The translations under genes were made by a program, and so were the position numbers. This document shows, one piece after another, positions 8,914 through 17,538 of a stretch of DNA of 64,000 nucleotides. Below the pieces are notes generated by a model, which was not told the DNA's origin, made no database searches, and was given only the letters and a program-made list of their open reading frames with translations. The stretch's first letter is position 1; each line of letters opens with the position of its first letter. The DNA comes from Clostridia bacterium (GTDB lineage: Bacteria; Bacillota; Clostridia; Christensenellales; CAG-917), in contig CAAFLX010000038.1 in the NCBI GenBank assembly GCA_900763875.1, positions 1 through 64,000 of the forward strand, read 5' to 3'.

Positions 8914-10872
8914 TCAATACAGTTTTGCGCCGGCAGGGATATGTCTGTCAACCATCAAGAGGTTGAGTCCCTCGTGACCGTCCTCTTCGTGGACTGCCGA
9001 GATAAGCATACCCTCCGAGTCGATACCCATCATTTTTCTGGGCGGCAGGTTGACGATTGCAATCGCCGTTTTGCCAATCAAGTCTTCAGGCTCGTAGTAT
9101 TCGTGAATACCGCTCAAAATCACTCTGTCTTTACGTTCGCCGTCATCGAGGGTGAACTTGAGGAGTTTTTTGGATTTTGGCACGACAACGCAGTCCAAAA
9201 TCTTCACCGCGCGGAAGTCCGACTTTGCAAAGGTTTCAAAATCAACCATATCTTTGAAAATCGGCTCGATTTTGACGTTTGAAAAATCAATGATTTCCTC
9301 GGTTGTTTCAGATTCGTTAGACTTTGCGTTTACCTCGGTTTTGGTTTTTGTTTCGGCTTTCTTTTTGCCATCGCCAAGCGGTTTCATTGTGGGGAAGAGC
9401 AACACGTCGCGGATTGACGCGCTGTTTGTGAGGAACATAACCATACGGTCGATTCCGATTCCCAAGCCGCCCGTTGGAGGCATACCGTATTCGAGCGCGG
9501 TGCAGAAGTCCTCGTCATAGGGTTGCGCCTCGTCGTCGCCCTTTGCCTTTGCAAGCATTTGTTGCTCGAAACGAGAGCGTTGGTCAAGCGGGTCGTTAAG
9601 CTCGCTGAAAGCGTTGCCTCCCTCGCTTGCGCAAATGAAGAACTCGAATCTCTCGGTGAGGCGAGGGTCGGAGGGTTTTCTCTTTGCAAGAGGGCTGACC
9701 TCGACGGGATAGTCCATAATAAACACCGGGCCGGTGAGTTTTTCCTCGACGAATGCGTCGAAGATGTTGTACAGCGCATGTCCCCAAGAGGTATCGGAAG
9801 GCATATCCAAGCCCATTTTATTTCCTGCCGCGATGAGTTCGTCAAGCGGTTGATTGTCAAAATCAAGCCCCGTATACTTCTTGACCGCGTCCACCATAGT
9901 GAGACGTTCCCACGGTGTTTTGAGGCAAAGCGGAGTGCCTTGATACACAATATCAAGCCCGCCGCAAACGCGCTCCGCCGCCGCTGTGTAAAGCTCCTCG
10001 GTGATGTTCATCATCTCGTTGTAGTCAACGTAAGCCTGATAGAGTTCGATTGTGGTAAATTCGGGATTATGCTTTGTGTCCATACCCTCGTTGCGGAATT
10101 GGCGACCGATTTCATACACCTTTTCAAAACCGCCGACGATGCAGCGTTTGAGGTGCAATTCGGTTGCGATACGCATATACATATCGATGTCGAGGGTGTT
10201 GTGGTGCGTGATGAAGGGACGCGCGTTCGCGCCGCCTGCAAGCGTATTAAGCACAGGCGTTTCCACCTCGATAAAGCCTTTGTTGTCAAGCACTTCACGG
10301 ATCGTGGAGATGATTCTGCTACGCTTGATAAACGTTTCCTTGACCTCGGGGTTTGCGATGAGGTCAACGTAGCGTTGACGGAAACGCAGTTCGGGATCGC
10401 GAAGTCCGTGGAATTTTTCGGGAAGGGGCAACAACGATTTTGAAAGCAAAGTCGCGCTCTTGACATGCACGGAGATTTCGCCTGTTTTGGTCTTGAAAAC
10501 GACGCCTTTTATGCCGATAATATCGCCGACGTCCGTCTTTTTGAAGTCTTGGTAGGATTCAACGCCCATATCGTCGCGGCTGAAATAGCCCTGCATTTTG
10601 CCGTCGCCGTCCATAATGTGTCCAAAACTTGCCTTGCCCATAATACGCTTGGACATAAGTCTGCCTGCAATGCTGACTTCCTTGCCCTCGAACTCTTGGT
10701 AGTTTGCAAGGATTTGTCCTGCGGTTGCGGTGCGCTCGTAGGACGTGATTTCAAAGGGATTTTCGCCCTTTTGGACAAGCTCGTCGAGCTTTGCGATTCT
10801 GACCTTGCGCACCTCGTTGACGTCTACTTCCTTGTCAAGCTCGGGTGCGTTGTTGCGGATTTCTTCACTCAT
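8914..10872 (-). CDS. lysS: Lysyl-tRNA synthetase with a C-terminal tRNA-binding (Trbp111-like) domain
   Basis: A class II LysRS of 652 residues where about 490-500 is usual. The first ~500 residues are a normal LysRS: an OB-fold anticodon domain (VSIAGRLMSKRIMGKASFGHIMDGDGKMQ), motif 2 (RQFRNEGMDTKHNPEFT) and motif 3 (GGLGIGIDRMVMFLT). A Lys/Glu/Thr-rich linker (about 500-531) follows. Residues ~543-652 (FAKSDFRAVKILDCVVVPKSKKLLKF ... IVNLPPRKMMGIDSEGML) are an EMAPII/Trbp111-type domain like the C-terminus of bacterial MetRS. It follows greA in the operon amaP-greA-lysS and ends at a strong terminator. Confidence 0.95.
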   Translation of the reverse strand: MSEEIRNNAPELDKEVDVNEVRKVRIAKLDELVQKGENPFEITSYERTATAGQILANYQEFEGKEVSIAGRLMSKRIMGKASFGHIMDGDGKMQGYFSRDDMGVESYQDFKKTDVGDIIGIKGVVFKTKTGEISVHVKSATLLSKSLLPLPEKFHGLRDPELRFRQRYVDLIANPEVKETFIKRSRIISTIREVLDNKGFIEVETPVLNTLAGGANARPFITHHNTLDIDMYMRIATELHLKRCIVGGFEKVYEIGRQFRNEGMDTKHNPEFTTIELYQAYVDYNEMMNITEELYTAAAERVCGGLDIVYQGTPLCLKTPWERLTMVDAVKKYTGLDFDNQPLDELIAAGNKMGLDMPSDTSWGHALYNIFDAFVEEKLTGPVFIMDYPVEVSPLAKRKPSDPRLTERFEFFICASEGGNAFSELNDPLDQRSRFEQQMLAKAKGDDEAQPYDEDFCTALEYGMPPTGGLGIGIDRMVMFLTNSASIRDVLLFPTMKPLGDGKKKAETKTKTEVNAKSNESETTEEIIDFSNVKIEPIFKDMVDFETFAKSDFRAVKILDCVVVPKSKKLLKFTLDDGERKDRVILSGIHEYYEPEDLIGKTAIAIVNLPPRKMMGIDSEGMLISAVHEEDGHEGLNLLMVDRHIPAGAKLY

Positions 10873-10945
10873 TTCGATTCTCTCTATAAAAAAGCATAAC
10901 GCTTGCCAAAAAAGGCAGGCGTAAGTTGAATTTGTCTATGGTTGC

Positions 10946-11422
10946 TTATTTGATTGTGACGACCTTGTATTGCTCCTCGCCGTGAGCGGTTGCAAATCTG
11001 ACGATCTCACCCGACTTCTTGCCGAGCAAAGCCTTGCCAAGGAGCGACTCGTTGCTGATTTTGCCTTTTGCAAAGTCCGCCTCGGTCTCGCCGACGAGCT
11101 GAACGGTCATAACTCTGTCTTCCTCATCGTCAAGTTCGCCGAGGTATTCGACAGTGATGACGTTGCCGATAGACACCTTGTGGTTGCCGCTTTTTTCGAT
11201 GATGACCGCGTTTTTGATACGCTCTTCGAGTTCCTTGATTTCGGATGCGACTTGACTCTCTTCCTGTTTTGCCGCGTCGTACTCTGCGTTTTCGGACAAG
11301 TCGCCAAGCTCTCTTGCGTGTTGCAATTTTTGAGCGACTTCTTCACGCAAATATACGATGAGATAGTCAAGTCTTTTTTTGAGTTCCTCAAGACCTTCCT
11401 GGGTAAGATAAACTTCTTTCAT
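10946..11422 (-). CDS. greA: GreA, transcript cleavage factor
   Basis: Rescues backtracked RNA polymerase by stimulating cleavage of the transcript 3' end. The 158 residues show the GreA start (YLTQEGLEELKKRLDYL), a long antiparallel coiled coil with RELGDLSENAEYDAAKQEES whose acidic tip residues are catalytic, and the C-terminal FKBP-like domain (VQLVGETEADFAKGKISNES, LLGKKSGEIVRF). It lies between amaP (42 bases upstream) and lysS (73 bases downstream). Confidence 0.96.
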   Translation of the reverse strand: MKEVYLTQEGLEELKKRLDYLIVYLREEVAQKLQHARELGDLSENAEYDAAKQEESQVASEIKELEERIKNAVIIEKSGNHKVSIGNVITVEYLGELDDEEDRVMTVQLVGETEADFAKGKISNESLLGKALLGKKSGEIVRFATAHGEEQYKVVTIK

Positions 11423-11464
11423 GATGCCTCCCGGCGCGGTTGCGCCAACTTAATACTTTATTGA

Positions 11465-12280
11465 TTATTCCGCTTTATCTTCGGATTTATTTTCTTCATC
11501 GACGTTGTCAAGGCTCTCGTCAAGTGCCGTTTCGTCGTCTTTGTCCTCGGCGTTTTCTTCGTCGGTTTCGTTGTCGGTTTCGGGTGCGATGTCGCTGTTT
11601 TCGACGCTCAAATCGCTCTCGTCTTCCTCTAAAAGATTCTCTCCGTCAACGGGAGCGGTTTCAACCGCAACGTCCTCGACGTCTGTTGCCGCGCTGTCGC
11701 TCTTTGCCTCGTTTGCCTTCATTTCGGCAAGCTTCTTTTCGACCTTTGCTTGAACGTCGGCTTGGTCTGCCTTGTAGGTGGGAGTGAGTGCCATAACCTT
11801 GATTTCAATTGAGCTGAACTTAAATCCGAACTCGCCGAGGAACACGTCTTCGAGCAAAGTGCGCAAATATGTTTCCACTTCCAAAACATCCCTGTCCACA
11901 ACCTTGACGTTGACTTTCAGGCGCACGCCGTACTCGTCGCTTGCAAGCACCACTTTTTGGCACTTTACGCCCTCAACTTGCTTGCAGGTGGTTTTGACGA
12001 ATTTTGTCACGACGTTTGCCGTCACTCTCACGCTGCCGCCCTTTTCTTGGCGCAAAGTGATTTCCTTGACAACGTCGTTGTTGACAAAGATAAGCACCAG
12101 AGAGATTGTGGCAAGCGCGAGATAGAGTATTGCCAGCGTGATGATAAGACCACGCACGAGTTTGCTGTCAAATTCGCCTTGGTCGATACCGCCAAAAGAC
12201 GTGACGACAAGCACCATAATGAGGATGAGTGCCACGACGATAGAGCAAGACGCAAATATTTTTTCGAGATTCTTTTTCAT
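11465..12280 (-). CDS. AmaP-like membrane anchor of Asp23 (alkaline shock) family
   Basis: A 271-residue membrane protein. Two hydrophobic segments (about 8-30 and 44-68) are followed by an Asp23/DUF322-like domain (IEIKVMALTP region preceded by SVRVTANVVTKFVKTTCKQVEGV). A long, very acidic low-complexity tail (about 195-271) follows. Two N-terminal membrane helices and an Asp23-like domain fit AmaP, which anchors Asp23 to the membrane in Gram-positives. The acidic tail is longer than the family needs and is probably disordered. It leads the amaP-greA-lysS operon. Confidence 0.7.
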   Translation of the reverse strand: MKKNLEKIFASCSIVVALILIMVLVVTSFGGIDQGEFDSKLVRGLIITLAILYLALATISLVLIFVNNDVVKEITLRQEKGGSVRVTANVVTKFVKTTCKQVEGVKCQKVVLASDEYGVRLKVNVKVVDRDVLEVETYLRTLLEDVFLGEFGFKFSSIEIKVMALTPTYKADQADVQAKVEKKLAEMKANEAKSDSAATDVEDVAVETAPVDGENLLEEDESDLSVENSDIAPETDNETDEENAEDKDDETALDESLDNVDEENKSEDKAE

Positions 12281-12324
12281 AATTCACCTCATACGCAAGC
12301 GATTTTCTCGCTTTTCGTTTATAT

Positions 12325-12353
12325 AATATAAACTAAGATTGACAATTAGTCAA
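12325..12353 (-). promoter_or_regulatory. Sigma-A promoter of the amaP-greA-lysS operon
   Basis: On the minus strand TTGACT (12353-12348), 17 bases and TATATT (12330-12325). The -35 box lies in the palindrome TTGACTAATTGTCAA, which could be an operator. Confidence 0.6.
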
Positions 12354-12412
12354 CGTGTGCAATAAAAATATTTTAACACTTACTCATTGTATTATCCAAA
12401 AAAAACGCCGTT

Positions 12413-13234
12413 TTAGTCGATTGGCACAAGAATTTCCTTGTGCTTGACAAAGGTGGAAAGATGCGTAAAGCCGATTTCTTTGAGCATCTTGCAAGCCTCG
12501 TCAAAGTTTTTGCAAATATCTCCGCGGTGCGCGTCCGAGCCATAGCTTATCTTGCGCCCGCCCAGCTCAAAATATCTTTCGATAATATCCCTTTGAGGTG
12601 CCATTTCGTGGTGAAAGTTGACTTCCATTGCCTTTCCCCTTGCGATTATCCCTTTCAAGATTGCGTCAATCTCGTTTGGAAAATCCTTGTAGCGGAGCAG
12701 TTTATCTCTGTACGGCGCGCCGTGAGCGATATATCCGATATGCGCCACGATGTCGTATTGATAGGGCGCGTCCAAACTTTCCAAAATGGTTTCGAGGTAT
12801 CTGCGATACACCCTCTTTTTGCTTTTGAAAAGAAACGCCATTTTGAAATAAACGTCATAGCCGTCCACGCAATGCACCGAGTTTATCACCACGTCAAAGG
12901 GATATTTTGCAATGACTTTTTGATATGCGTCCTTTGCCGCTTGGCTTGAATCGTAACTTGCTTCAATGCCGAAACAGAGGTTTAACGTGTTGTTTTTGTC
13001 CTCGTCAAGTGCCTGTTTTGCTTTTTGCCACGATTCGTAGTATTTTTCCAAATCGAGATTCGGCCACTTGACAGGCGCGCGATTTTTGCCGTATTCGAAG
13101 TCGTAGTCGAGGTGGTCGGTCGTGGACAAATAGCAAAGACCTTGCGCCTTTGCTATCTCAACGACTTTGCTTAAAGACACCTTGCCGTCGTGCGAATTGC
13201 TTGTGTGGACGTGGGTGTCGCATCTCATACTCAT
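12413..13234 (-). CDS. PHP-domain phosphoesterase (histidinol-phosphatase-like)
   Basis: A 273-residue metal-dependent phosphoesterase. All PHP motifs are visible: CDTHVHTSNSHDG, TTDHLD, the acidic GIEASY, INSVHC, VAHIGY and the C-terminal YGSDAHR. They would bind up to three metal ions. It most resembles the HisJ histidinol-phosphatase branch, but no histidine biosynthesis genes are nearby, so the substrate is open. Its start is set by a 1-base overlap (TGATG) with the alaS stop, so it is translationally coupled to alaS. Confidence 0.85.
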   Translation of the reverse strand: MSMRCDTHVHTSNSHDGKVSLSKVVEIAKAQGLCYLSTTDHLDYDFEYGKNRAPVKWPNLDLEKYYESWQKAKQALDEDKNNTLNLCFGIEASYDSSQAAKDAYQKVIAKYPFDVVINSVHCVDGYDVYFKMAFLFKSKKRVYRRYLETILESLDAPYQYDIVAHIGYIAHGAPYRDKLLRYKDFPNEIDAILKGIIARGKAMEVNFHHEMAPQRDIIERYFELGGRKISYGSDAHRGDICKNFDEACKMLKEIGFTHLSTFVKHKEILVPID

Positions 13235-15021
13235 CACTCCAAAACCGCCTTGATACGTCTTACGCCTGCCGACGAAGATTGCTCTTTGACGATGCGGAAT
13301 TTGCCGAGTTCGCCCGTGCGTTTTGCGTGCGGGCCACCGCAAATTTCTTTTGAGAATCCGATTGTATACACTTTTACGACGTCGCCGTAGCGATTGTCAA
13401 ACACGCCGATTGCGCCTGCGTTTTTGGCGTCTTCAACGGACATCTCGTCAAGTTTGATTTCGCTGTCTTTTTCGATTTCGGCATTGACGACGCTCTCGAC
13501 CTCGGCAATCTCCTCTGCCGTCAACGGACGGGGGAAGTTGAAGTCGAAACGCAATCTCTCGGAGGTGATGTTGCTGCCCTTTTGCTGAATGTTGTCGTCG
13601 TGAAGGACGAGCTTGAGCGCGGCGTTGAGAAGGTGCGTTGCGCTGTGAAGTCTTGCAGTAAGCTCTCCGCCGTCTGCAAGTCCGCCCTTAAACTTTTGCT
13701 CCGCTCCCGCTTTCGAGAGTGCTTGGTGGTCGGCAAAAGCCTTGTCGTAGCCTGCCTTGTCGATGGTGAAGTTTCTCTCTTTTGCAAGCTCTTGCGTCAT
13801 CTCGATTGGGAAACCGTACGTGTCGTAAAGTCTGAATGCGGTTTTGCCGGGGAACACCGTCATATTTTCGGGCAAATGCGCAACGATTTTGTCAAATTCT
13901 TTCAAGCCTTGCTCGATTGTCTTTGCAAATTTATCCTTTTCCGCCTCAAGCTCGCTGACGATTCTGCCCTCGTTCTCTTTGATGTAGGGATAGGCTTCTT
14001 CATATTTTGCAACATAGAGTTTTGCAAGCGTTACGAGCGCGCCATCGTCTATGCCCAGAGTTCTGCAATATCTCATTGCCCTGCGGATAAGGCGGCGCAA
14101 AACATAGCCTTGGTCAACGTTTGAGGGCGAAATACCCTTGGGGTCGCCAAGCAAGAAAGTGGCGGTGCGAGTGTGGTCTGCGATTATACGCATTGCAACC
14201 GTCATCGTTTCGTCCTCGCCGTACTTCTTGCCCGAAAGTTCTTCGAGCTTTTTGATTGCAAACGCAAAGAGGTCGGTTTCGTACACGGATTTGTAGCCGT
14301 TGAGAATGCAAAGCATTCTTTCAAGCCCCATACCCTCGTCCACGTTCTTTTGTTTGAGGGGCGAGAACGTGCCGTCCGCGTTCTTGAAGTATTGCATAAA
14401 CACGTCGTTGCCGATTTCGACGTACTTGCCGCAATCGCACGCAGGAGAGCAATTCTCCGAGCATTTGGGTTTGCCCGTGTCGATAAACATCTCTGTATCG
14501 GGGCCGCAAGGGCCGGTTACGCCGGCAGGCCCCCACCAGTTGTGCTTTTTGTTGCAGTAAAAAACGTTCTCCTCGCTTATGCCTTGCGCTTTCCAATAGG
14601 ACGCGCTCTCCTCGTCGCGAGGGCAATCCTCGTCGCCGGCAAACACCGTCACTGCAAATTTGTCCTTGTCAAATTCGAGTTGGTTGAGCAAGAAGTCGTA
14701 GGAGCAGGCGATTGCGTACTCTTTGAAGTAGTCGCCAAGCGACCACCTGCCGAGCATCTCGAAAAACGTGCAGTGAGTTGCGTCGCCCACTTCGTCTATA
14801 TCGCCCGTGCGCACGCACACTTGCACGTCGGTGAGGCGATTGCCAGCCGGGTGCTTTTCGCCGAGAAGATAGGGCACGAGCGGATGCATACCCGCCGTTG
14901 TGAAAAGCACGGTGGGATCGTTTTCGGGGATAAGCGACGCAGAACCGATGACTGCGTGCCCCTTGGACTTATAGTAATCGAGATAAAGTTTGCGAAGTTC
15001 GCTTGAATTTAGTTGTTTCAT
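13234..15021 (-). CDS. alaS: Alanyl-tRNA synthetase, short form without the C-Ala domain
   Basis: Charges tRNA-Ala. The catalytic core is normal (LRKLYLDYYKSKGH, TTAGMHPLVPYLLG, CTFFEMLGRWSLGDYFK, MGLERM). The editing domain is present with its metal site: HxxxH at H459/H463 and CxxxH at C561/H565 (CGGPHAKRTGELG). The protein stops at residue 595, right after the editing domain (SSSAGVRRIKAVLE), so the C-terminal DHHA1/C-Ala region of the usual ~870-residue enzyme is missing. The stop codon is followed in frame-coupled fashion by the PHP gene, with no leftover coding sequence, so this looks like a stable short form. The cognate tRNA-Ala(UGC) is at 39540. Confidence 0.94.
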   Translation of the reverse strand: MKQLNSSELRKLYLDYYKSKGHAVIGSASLIPENDPTVLFTTAGMHPLVPYLLGEKHPAGNRLTDVQVCVRTGDIDEVGDATHCTFFEMLGRWSLGDYFKEYAIACSYDFLLNQLEFDKDKFAVTVFAGDEDCPRDEESASYWKAQGISEENVFYCNKKHNWWGPAGVTGPCGPDTEMFIDTGKPKCSENCSPACDCGKYVEIGNDVFMQYFKNADGTFSPLKQKNVDEGMGLERMLCILNGYKSVYETDLFAFAIKKLEELSGKKYGEDETMTVAMRIIADHTRTATFLLGDPKGISPSNVDQGYVLRRLIRRAMRYCRTLGIDDGALVTLAKLYVAKYEEAYPYIKENEGRIVSELEAEKDKFAKTIEQGLKEFDKIVAHLPENMTVFPGKTAFRLYDTYGFPIEMTQELAKERNFTIDKAGYDKAFADHQALSKAGAEQKFKGGLADGGELTARLHSATHLLNAALKLVLHDDNIQQKGSNITSERLRFDFNFPRPLTAEEIAEVESVVNAEIEKDSEIKLDEMSVEDAKNAGAIGVFDNRYGDVVKVYTIGFSKEICGGPHAKRTGELGKFRIVKEQSSSAGVRRIKAVLE

Positions 15022-15089
15022 ATATACCTCTAGGTTGAAATTTCGTATTTTTACGGATTGCGCTTATTCATGTTGCGCCAATGTCGCAA

Positions 15090-15239
15090 GCGGAATATTC
15101 CGCAACTGCGGCGTTGCCGCAATATCACTGCTCCCAAGGAGCAATATCACGCACGCTTTGCGTGCATATCACTGTCCGCAGGACAATATCACTTGCGCTT
15201 GCGCAACTCTCACCGCACGCAGTGCGATATCATTCATTT
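15090..15239 (-). repeat. RTGATAT hairpin array D1
   Basis: Read on the minus strand, each RTGATAT heptamer is followed by a small perfect hairpin of different sequence: CGCACTGCGTGCG, TTGCGCAAGCGCAA (after GTGAGAG), TGTCCTGCGGACA, GCACGCAAAGCGTGC, TGCTCCTTGGGAGCA, TGCGGCAACGCCGCA and last GCGGAATATTCCGC. The array begins at the stop codon of the acyltransferase (GATAAATGAATGATAT) and runs away from that gene. It fills the gap to alaS. Confidence 0.8.
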
Positions 15240-16586
15240 ATCCGCAACTGCGATGCCGTGTTTTGCAAGCTCTAAAAAGAACTCGTCGGGAAGAGTCGTT
15301 TCCTTTATCGCTCTTGTAAACGCAAGCGTTGTTTTGCCGTTTGTGGTGATTGCACCAAGGTTTTGCGTGTTGTTTTTTGACACGTTCATATTGAGCGCAT
15401 AGCGTTCCACCCCCATACTTTCGGGCGACGTTACGCTGCCGAGATTGCTGAAAATTATGGTTTGGCGCGAGCGCATAAACAGCCTACCGAGGCGAAGCAC
15501 CATTGTTTTCAAAAACAACGGAATCACCTTCAAAATCCAGTTTTTTTGCGCCTTGACCGTCGTTGAGATAAACGCGTCAAGCCTGTCTTTTGCCGTCAAA
15601 ATCTTGATTTGGCGTTGTGCCTCGATTGCGCAATCCTCAACGCTTGCAAACTTGTCGGGAGCAATCACGACTCTGATAAACGTGACAAAGTTGCGCATGG
15701 TTTTCGAGGGGTAAAGCGCGCGCAAATTGACGGGTATCATCAGTGCAATCGGCACTTTGTTTTTGCTTGTTTTTTCAATGACGTAGGCAAGCACGCCTGC
15801 AACGTACGCAGTGAACGATACGCCGATTTCCTTGGCTTTTTTCAGCACGTCGGAGGCGGCAACCACCCCTTCGCTCACCTCATAGCCGTCCTTGGACAGC
15901 GTGCCTTTTATGCGGTGCGGCACTTTGCCTGCAAGAGCTTTGAGATTCATTTGACCAAAAGATATGGGCTTGTAGTTTTTCTCAAAACTATCCTCGATTT
16001 CCTCGCCGTGCGGCTTGCTTTGCCAATCGATGACGCCCTCGTCCTCGACCTCGAATCCCAGCAACTCGCGATACCGTTTGACAATGCTCTTCAAAAACGC
16101 GAGCGCGCCGTTGCCGTCGGCAAGCGCATGGAAGATTTCAAGCACGATTTTGTTGCCGAGCGCGGACACTCTAAACCAATAACCGTTTGTGTCGTCGGGG
16201 TTGATAGGCCGCAACAAAGCCTCGTCGGCAAACACCTTGCAGTGTGCGTCGTTATGCTCGAAAAAGTGCCAAGCATAGCCCTTTTTCAATTTGACTTGAT
16301 ATGCCGCAAATCTCGGAAGAACGTCGTTGAGGGCAACTTCGAGTTTGTCCTTGTCCACAACCTCTTTCATTATTGCGGAAACTCTAAAAAGACTCTGTGC
16401 TTTTTTTGTGGACATAATGGGATAAAATTTTGCCGAGTGGTCGAGGGCAAAACGCAATTTTTTTGGCGATTTTTTTGCATTATTTTCGCAGTTTTTTGCT
16501 TGTTTTTTGCAAGATTTACCGCCTTTTTTGCAATCCGATTCGACGCCATTCGTCATATTTTTCACGCTGTCCGACAATTTTCGCAC
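15234..16586 (-). CDS. Condensation/alcohol-acetyltransferase-like acyltransferase
   Basis: A 450-residue protein of the chloramphenicol-acetyltransferase fold. The active-site motif HxxxDG is seen as FHALADGNGAL (H153, D157, G158). The second family motif region is FSNLGSVTSPESMG near the C-terminus. It matches the AATase/condensation-like acyltransferases common in Clostridia, whose substrates (an acyl-CoA or acyl carrier and an alcohol or amine) are mostly unknown. The N-terminal ~45 residues are Lys/Cys-rich and poorly conserved in style. The GTG start at 16586 is uncertain; ATG at 16556 is an alternative and neither has a clear ribosome site. It ends inside hairpin array D1. Confidence 0.75.
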   Translation of the reverse strand: MRKLSDSVKNMTNGVESDCKKGGKSCKKQAKNCENNAKKSPKKLRFALDHSAKFYPIMSTKKAQSLFRVSAIMKEVVDKDKLEVALNDVLPRFAAYQVKLKKGYAWHFFEHNDAHCKVFADEALLRPINPDDTNGYWFRVSALGNKIVLEIFHALADGNGALAFLKSIVKRYRELLGFEVEDEGVIDWQSKPHGEEIEDSFEKNYKPISFGQMNLKALAGKVPHRIKGTLSKDGYEVSEGVVAASDVLKKAKEIGVSFTAYVAGVLAYVIEKTSKNKVPIALMIPVNLRALYPSKTMRNFVTFIRVVIAPDKFASVEDCAIEAQRQIKILTAKDRLDAFISTTVKAQKNWILKVIPLFLKTMVLRLGRLFMRSRQTIIFSNLGSVTSPESMGVERYALNMNVSKNNTQNLGAITTNGKTTLAFTRAIKETTLPDEFFLELAKHGIAVADK

Positions 16587-16699
16587 CGCCTTTTTCCGTT
16601 ATTTTTTGTCAATTGCGCATATATTCTATTCTTTTTTAATACTATTGTCAATGAATTGTGTCACTATCTGTGAATTGTGAAACACTCAAAAGGAGCAAT

Positions 16700-17014
16700 A
16701 TGGATTTTTCAAAAACAATCTCTCAAAAAAGCATTGACCAAGCGGCAAAAACAGCCCAAAAATCTTCCCACAAAGTGGAGCTTGACCACCTGCACGCAAT
16801 GAGCGTCACGGGCGTTGAAGACGTGCCGACTTTCACCGACAAATCTATCGTCATTCGCCTAAAAGGCGAAACACTCACCGTTTCGGGGCAAAACCTCTTG
16901 GTCAAAAACCTTGACGTTGCCGAGGGCAAACTTCAAATCGAGGGACAAGTCAACGCCCTCAAATACTCCTCATCGGCAAGCCCCTCCTCTCTTGCAAAAC
17001 GCATATTCAAATGA
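16700..17014 (+). CDS. yabP: YabP, spore coat/cortex assembly protein
   Basis: A 104-residue YabP/YqfC-family protein needed in the mother cell during sporulation. Diagnostic segments are HLHAMSVTGVEDVPTFTDKSIVIRLKGE and LVKNLDVAEGKLQIEGQVNALKYS. The start at 16700 is chosen over an upstream ATG because AAAAGGAG sits six bases before it. The stop overlaps the start of the next gene (ATGA), the usual yabP-yabQ coupling. Confidence 0.9.
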   Translation: MDFSKTISQKSIDQAAKTAQKSSHKVELDHLHAMSVTGVEDVPTFTDKSIVIRLKGETLTVSGQNLLVKNLDVAEGKLQIEGQVNALKYSSSASPSSLAKRIFK

Positions 17015-17538
17015 TTTGCGTTTGGCTTGAATCGGCAATGAGAACGACATCTGAAAATGTGCGTTTTCCACTTGAATCGACAATGAGAACGCCGCCGCAA
17101 ATTTGGCAAACTTCTCTTGACTCGGCAACGAAAACACAACCAAAAGTTGTGCATATTTCTCTTGAATCGGCAATGCAAACACAAACGCAAGTTGTGCAAA
17201 TCTCGTTGGGAGCAAACGCAAAAACGCAAGCGATTTGCTTTGCTTTGTGCTTTGCCGTCGGGCTGATTGCAGGCGTTTTTGCACTGCTGTATTTCAAAAA
17301 ATCACGCTTTTTCGAGCGTGCGCTCACCGACTTTTTTGCCACTTGCGCGATAGGCTTGGGGCTTTTTTGTTGCATTGAATTTTTTATGCAAGGCTATGCC
17401 GCTCTCTATGGCATATGTGCCTACTTTTTGGGCGTTTGCACCCTGCCTTTTCTCTTTTGCAAACTGCAAAAATTCAGACAAAATCGCCTGCAAAACCGCA
17501 CCGAAAACCACCCCAAAAACCATCGAAAAAAGCACTAA
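17011..17538 (+). CDS. yabQ: YabQ-like sporulation membrane protein with N-terminal tandem repeats
   Basis: A 175-residue protein directly coupled to yabP. The core (about 73-155) has three to four hydrophobic segments (AICFALCFAVGLIAGVFALL, FATCAIGLGLFCCIEFF, LYGICAYFLGVCTLPFLFC), as in YabQ, a mother-cell membrane protein for cortex formation. Unusually, residues 6-65 are four 15-residue repeats starting LESAM/LESTM/LDSAT/LESAM and encoded by 45-bp DNA repeats. Downstream of the stop the same frame continues as Lys-rich codons for 100 codons with two further internal TAAs (see 17539-17838). The name rests on position plus topology rather than strong sequence identity. Confidence 0.6.
   Translation: MICVWLESAMRTTSENVRFPLESTMRTPPQIWQTSLDSATKTQPKVVHISLESAMQTQTQVVQISLGANAKTQAICFALCFAVGLIAGVFALLYFKKSRFFERALTDFFATCAIGLGLFCCIEFFMQGYAALYGICAYFLGVCTLPFLFCKLQKFRQNRLQNRTENHPKNHRKKH
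17028..17207 (+). repeat. 45-bp tandem repeat, four copies, inside yabQ
   Basis: Copies start at about 17026, 17071, 17116 and 17161 with CTTGA(A/C)TCG(G/A)CAA. They drift toward their 3' ends but keep the frame, giving a 15-residue protein repeat. Confidence 0.75.
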
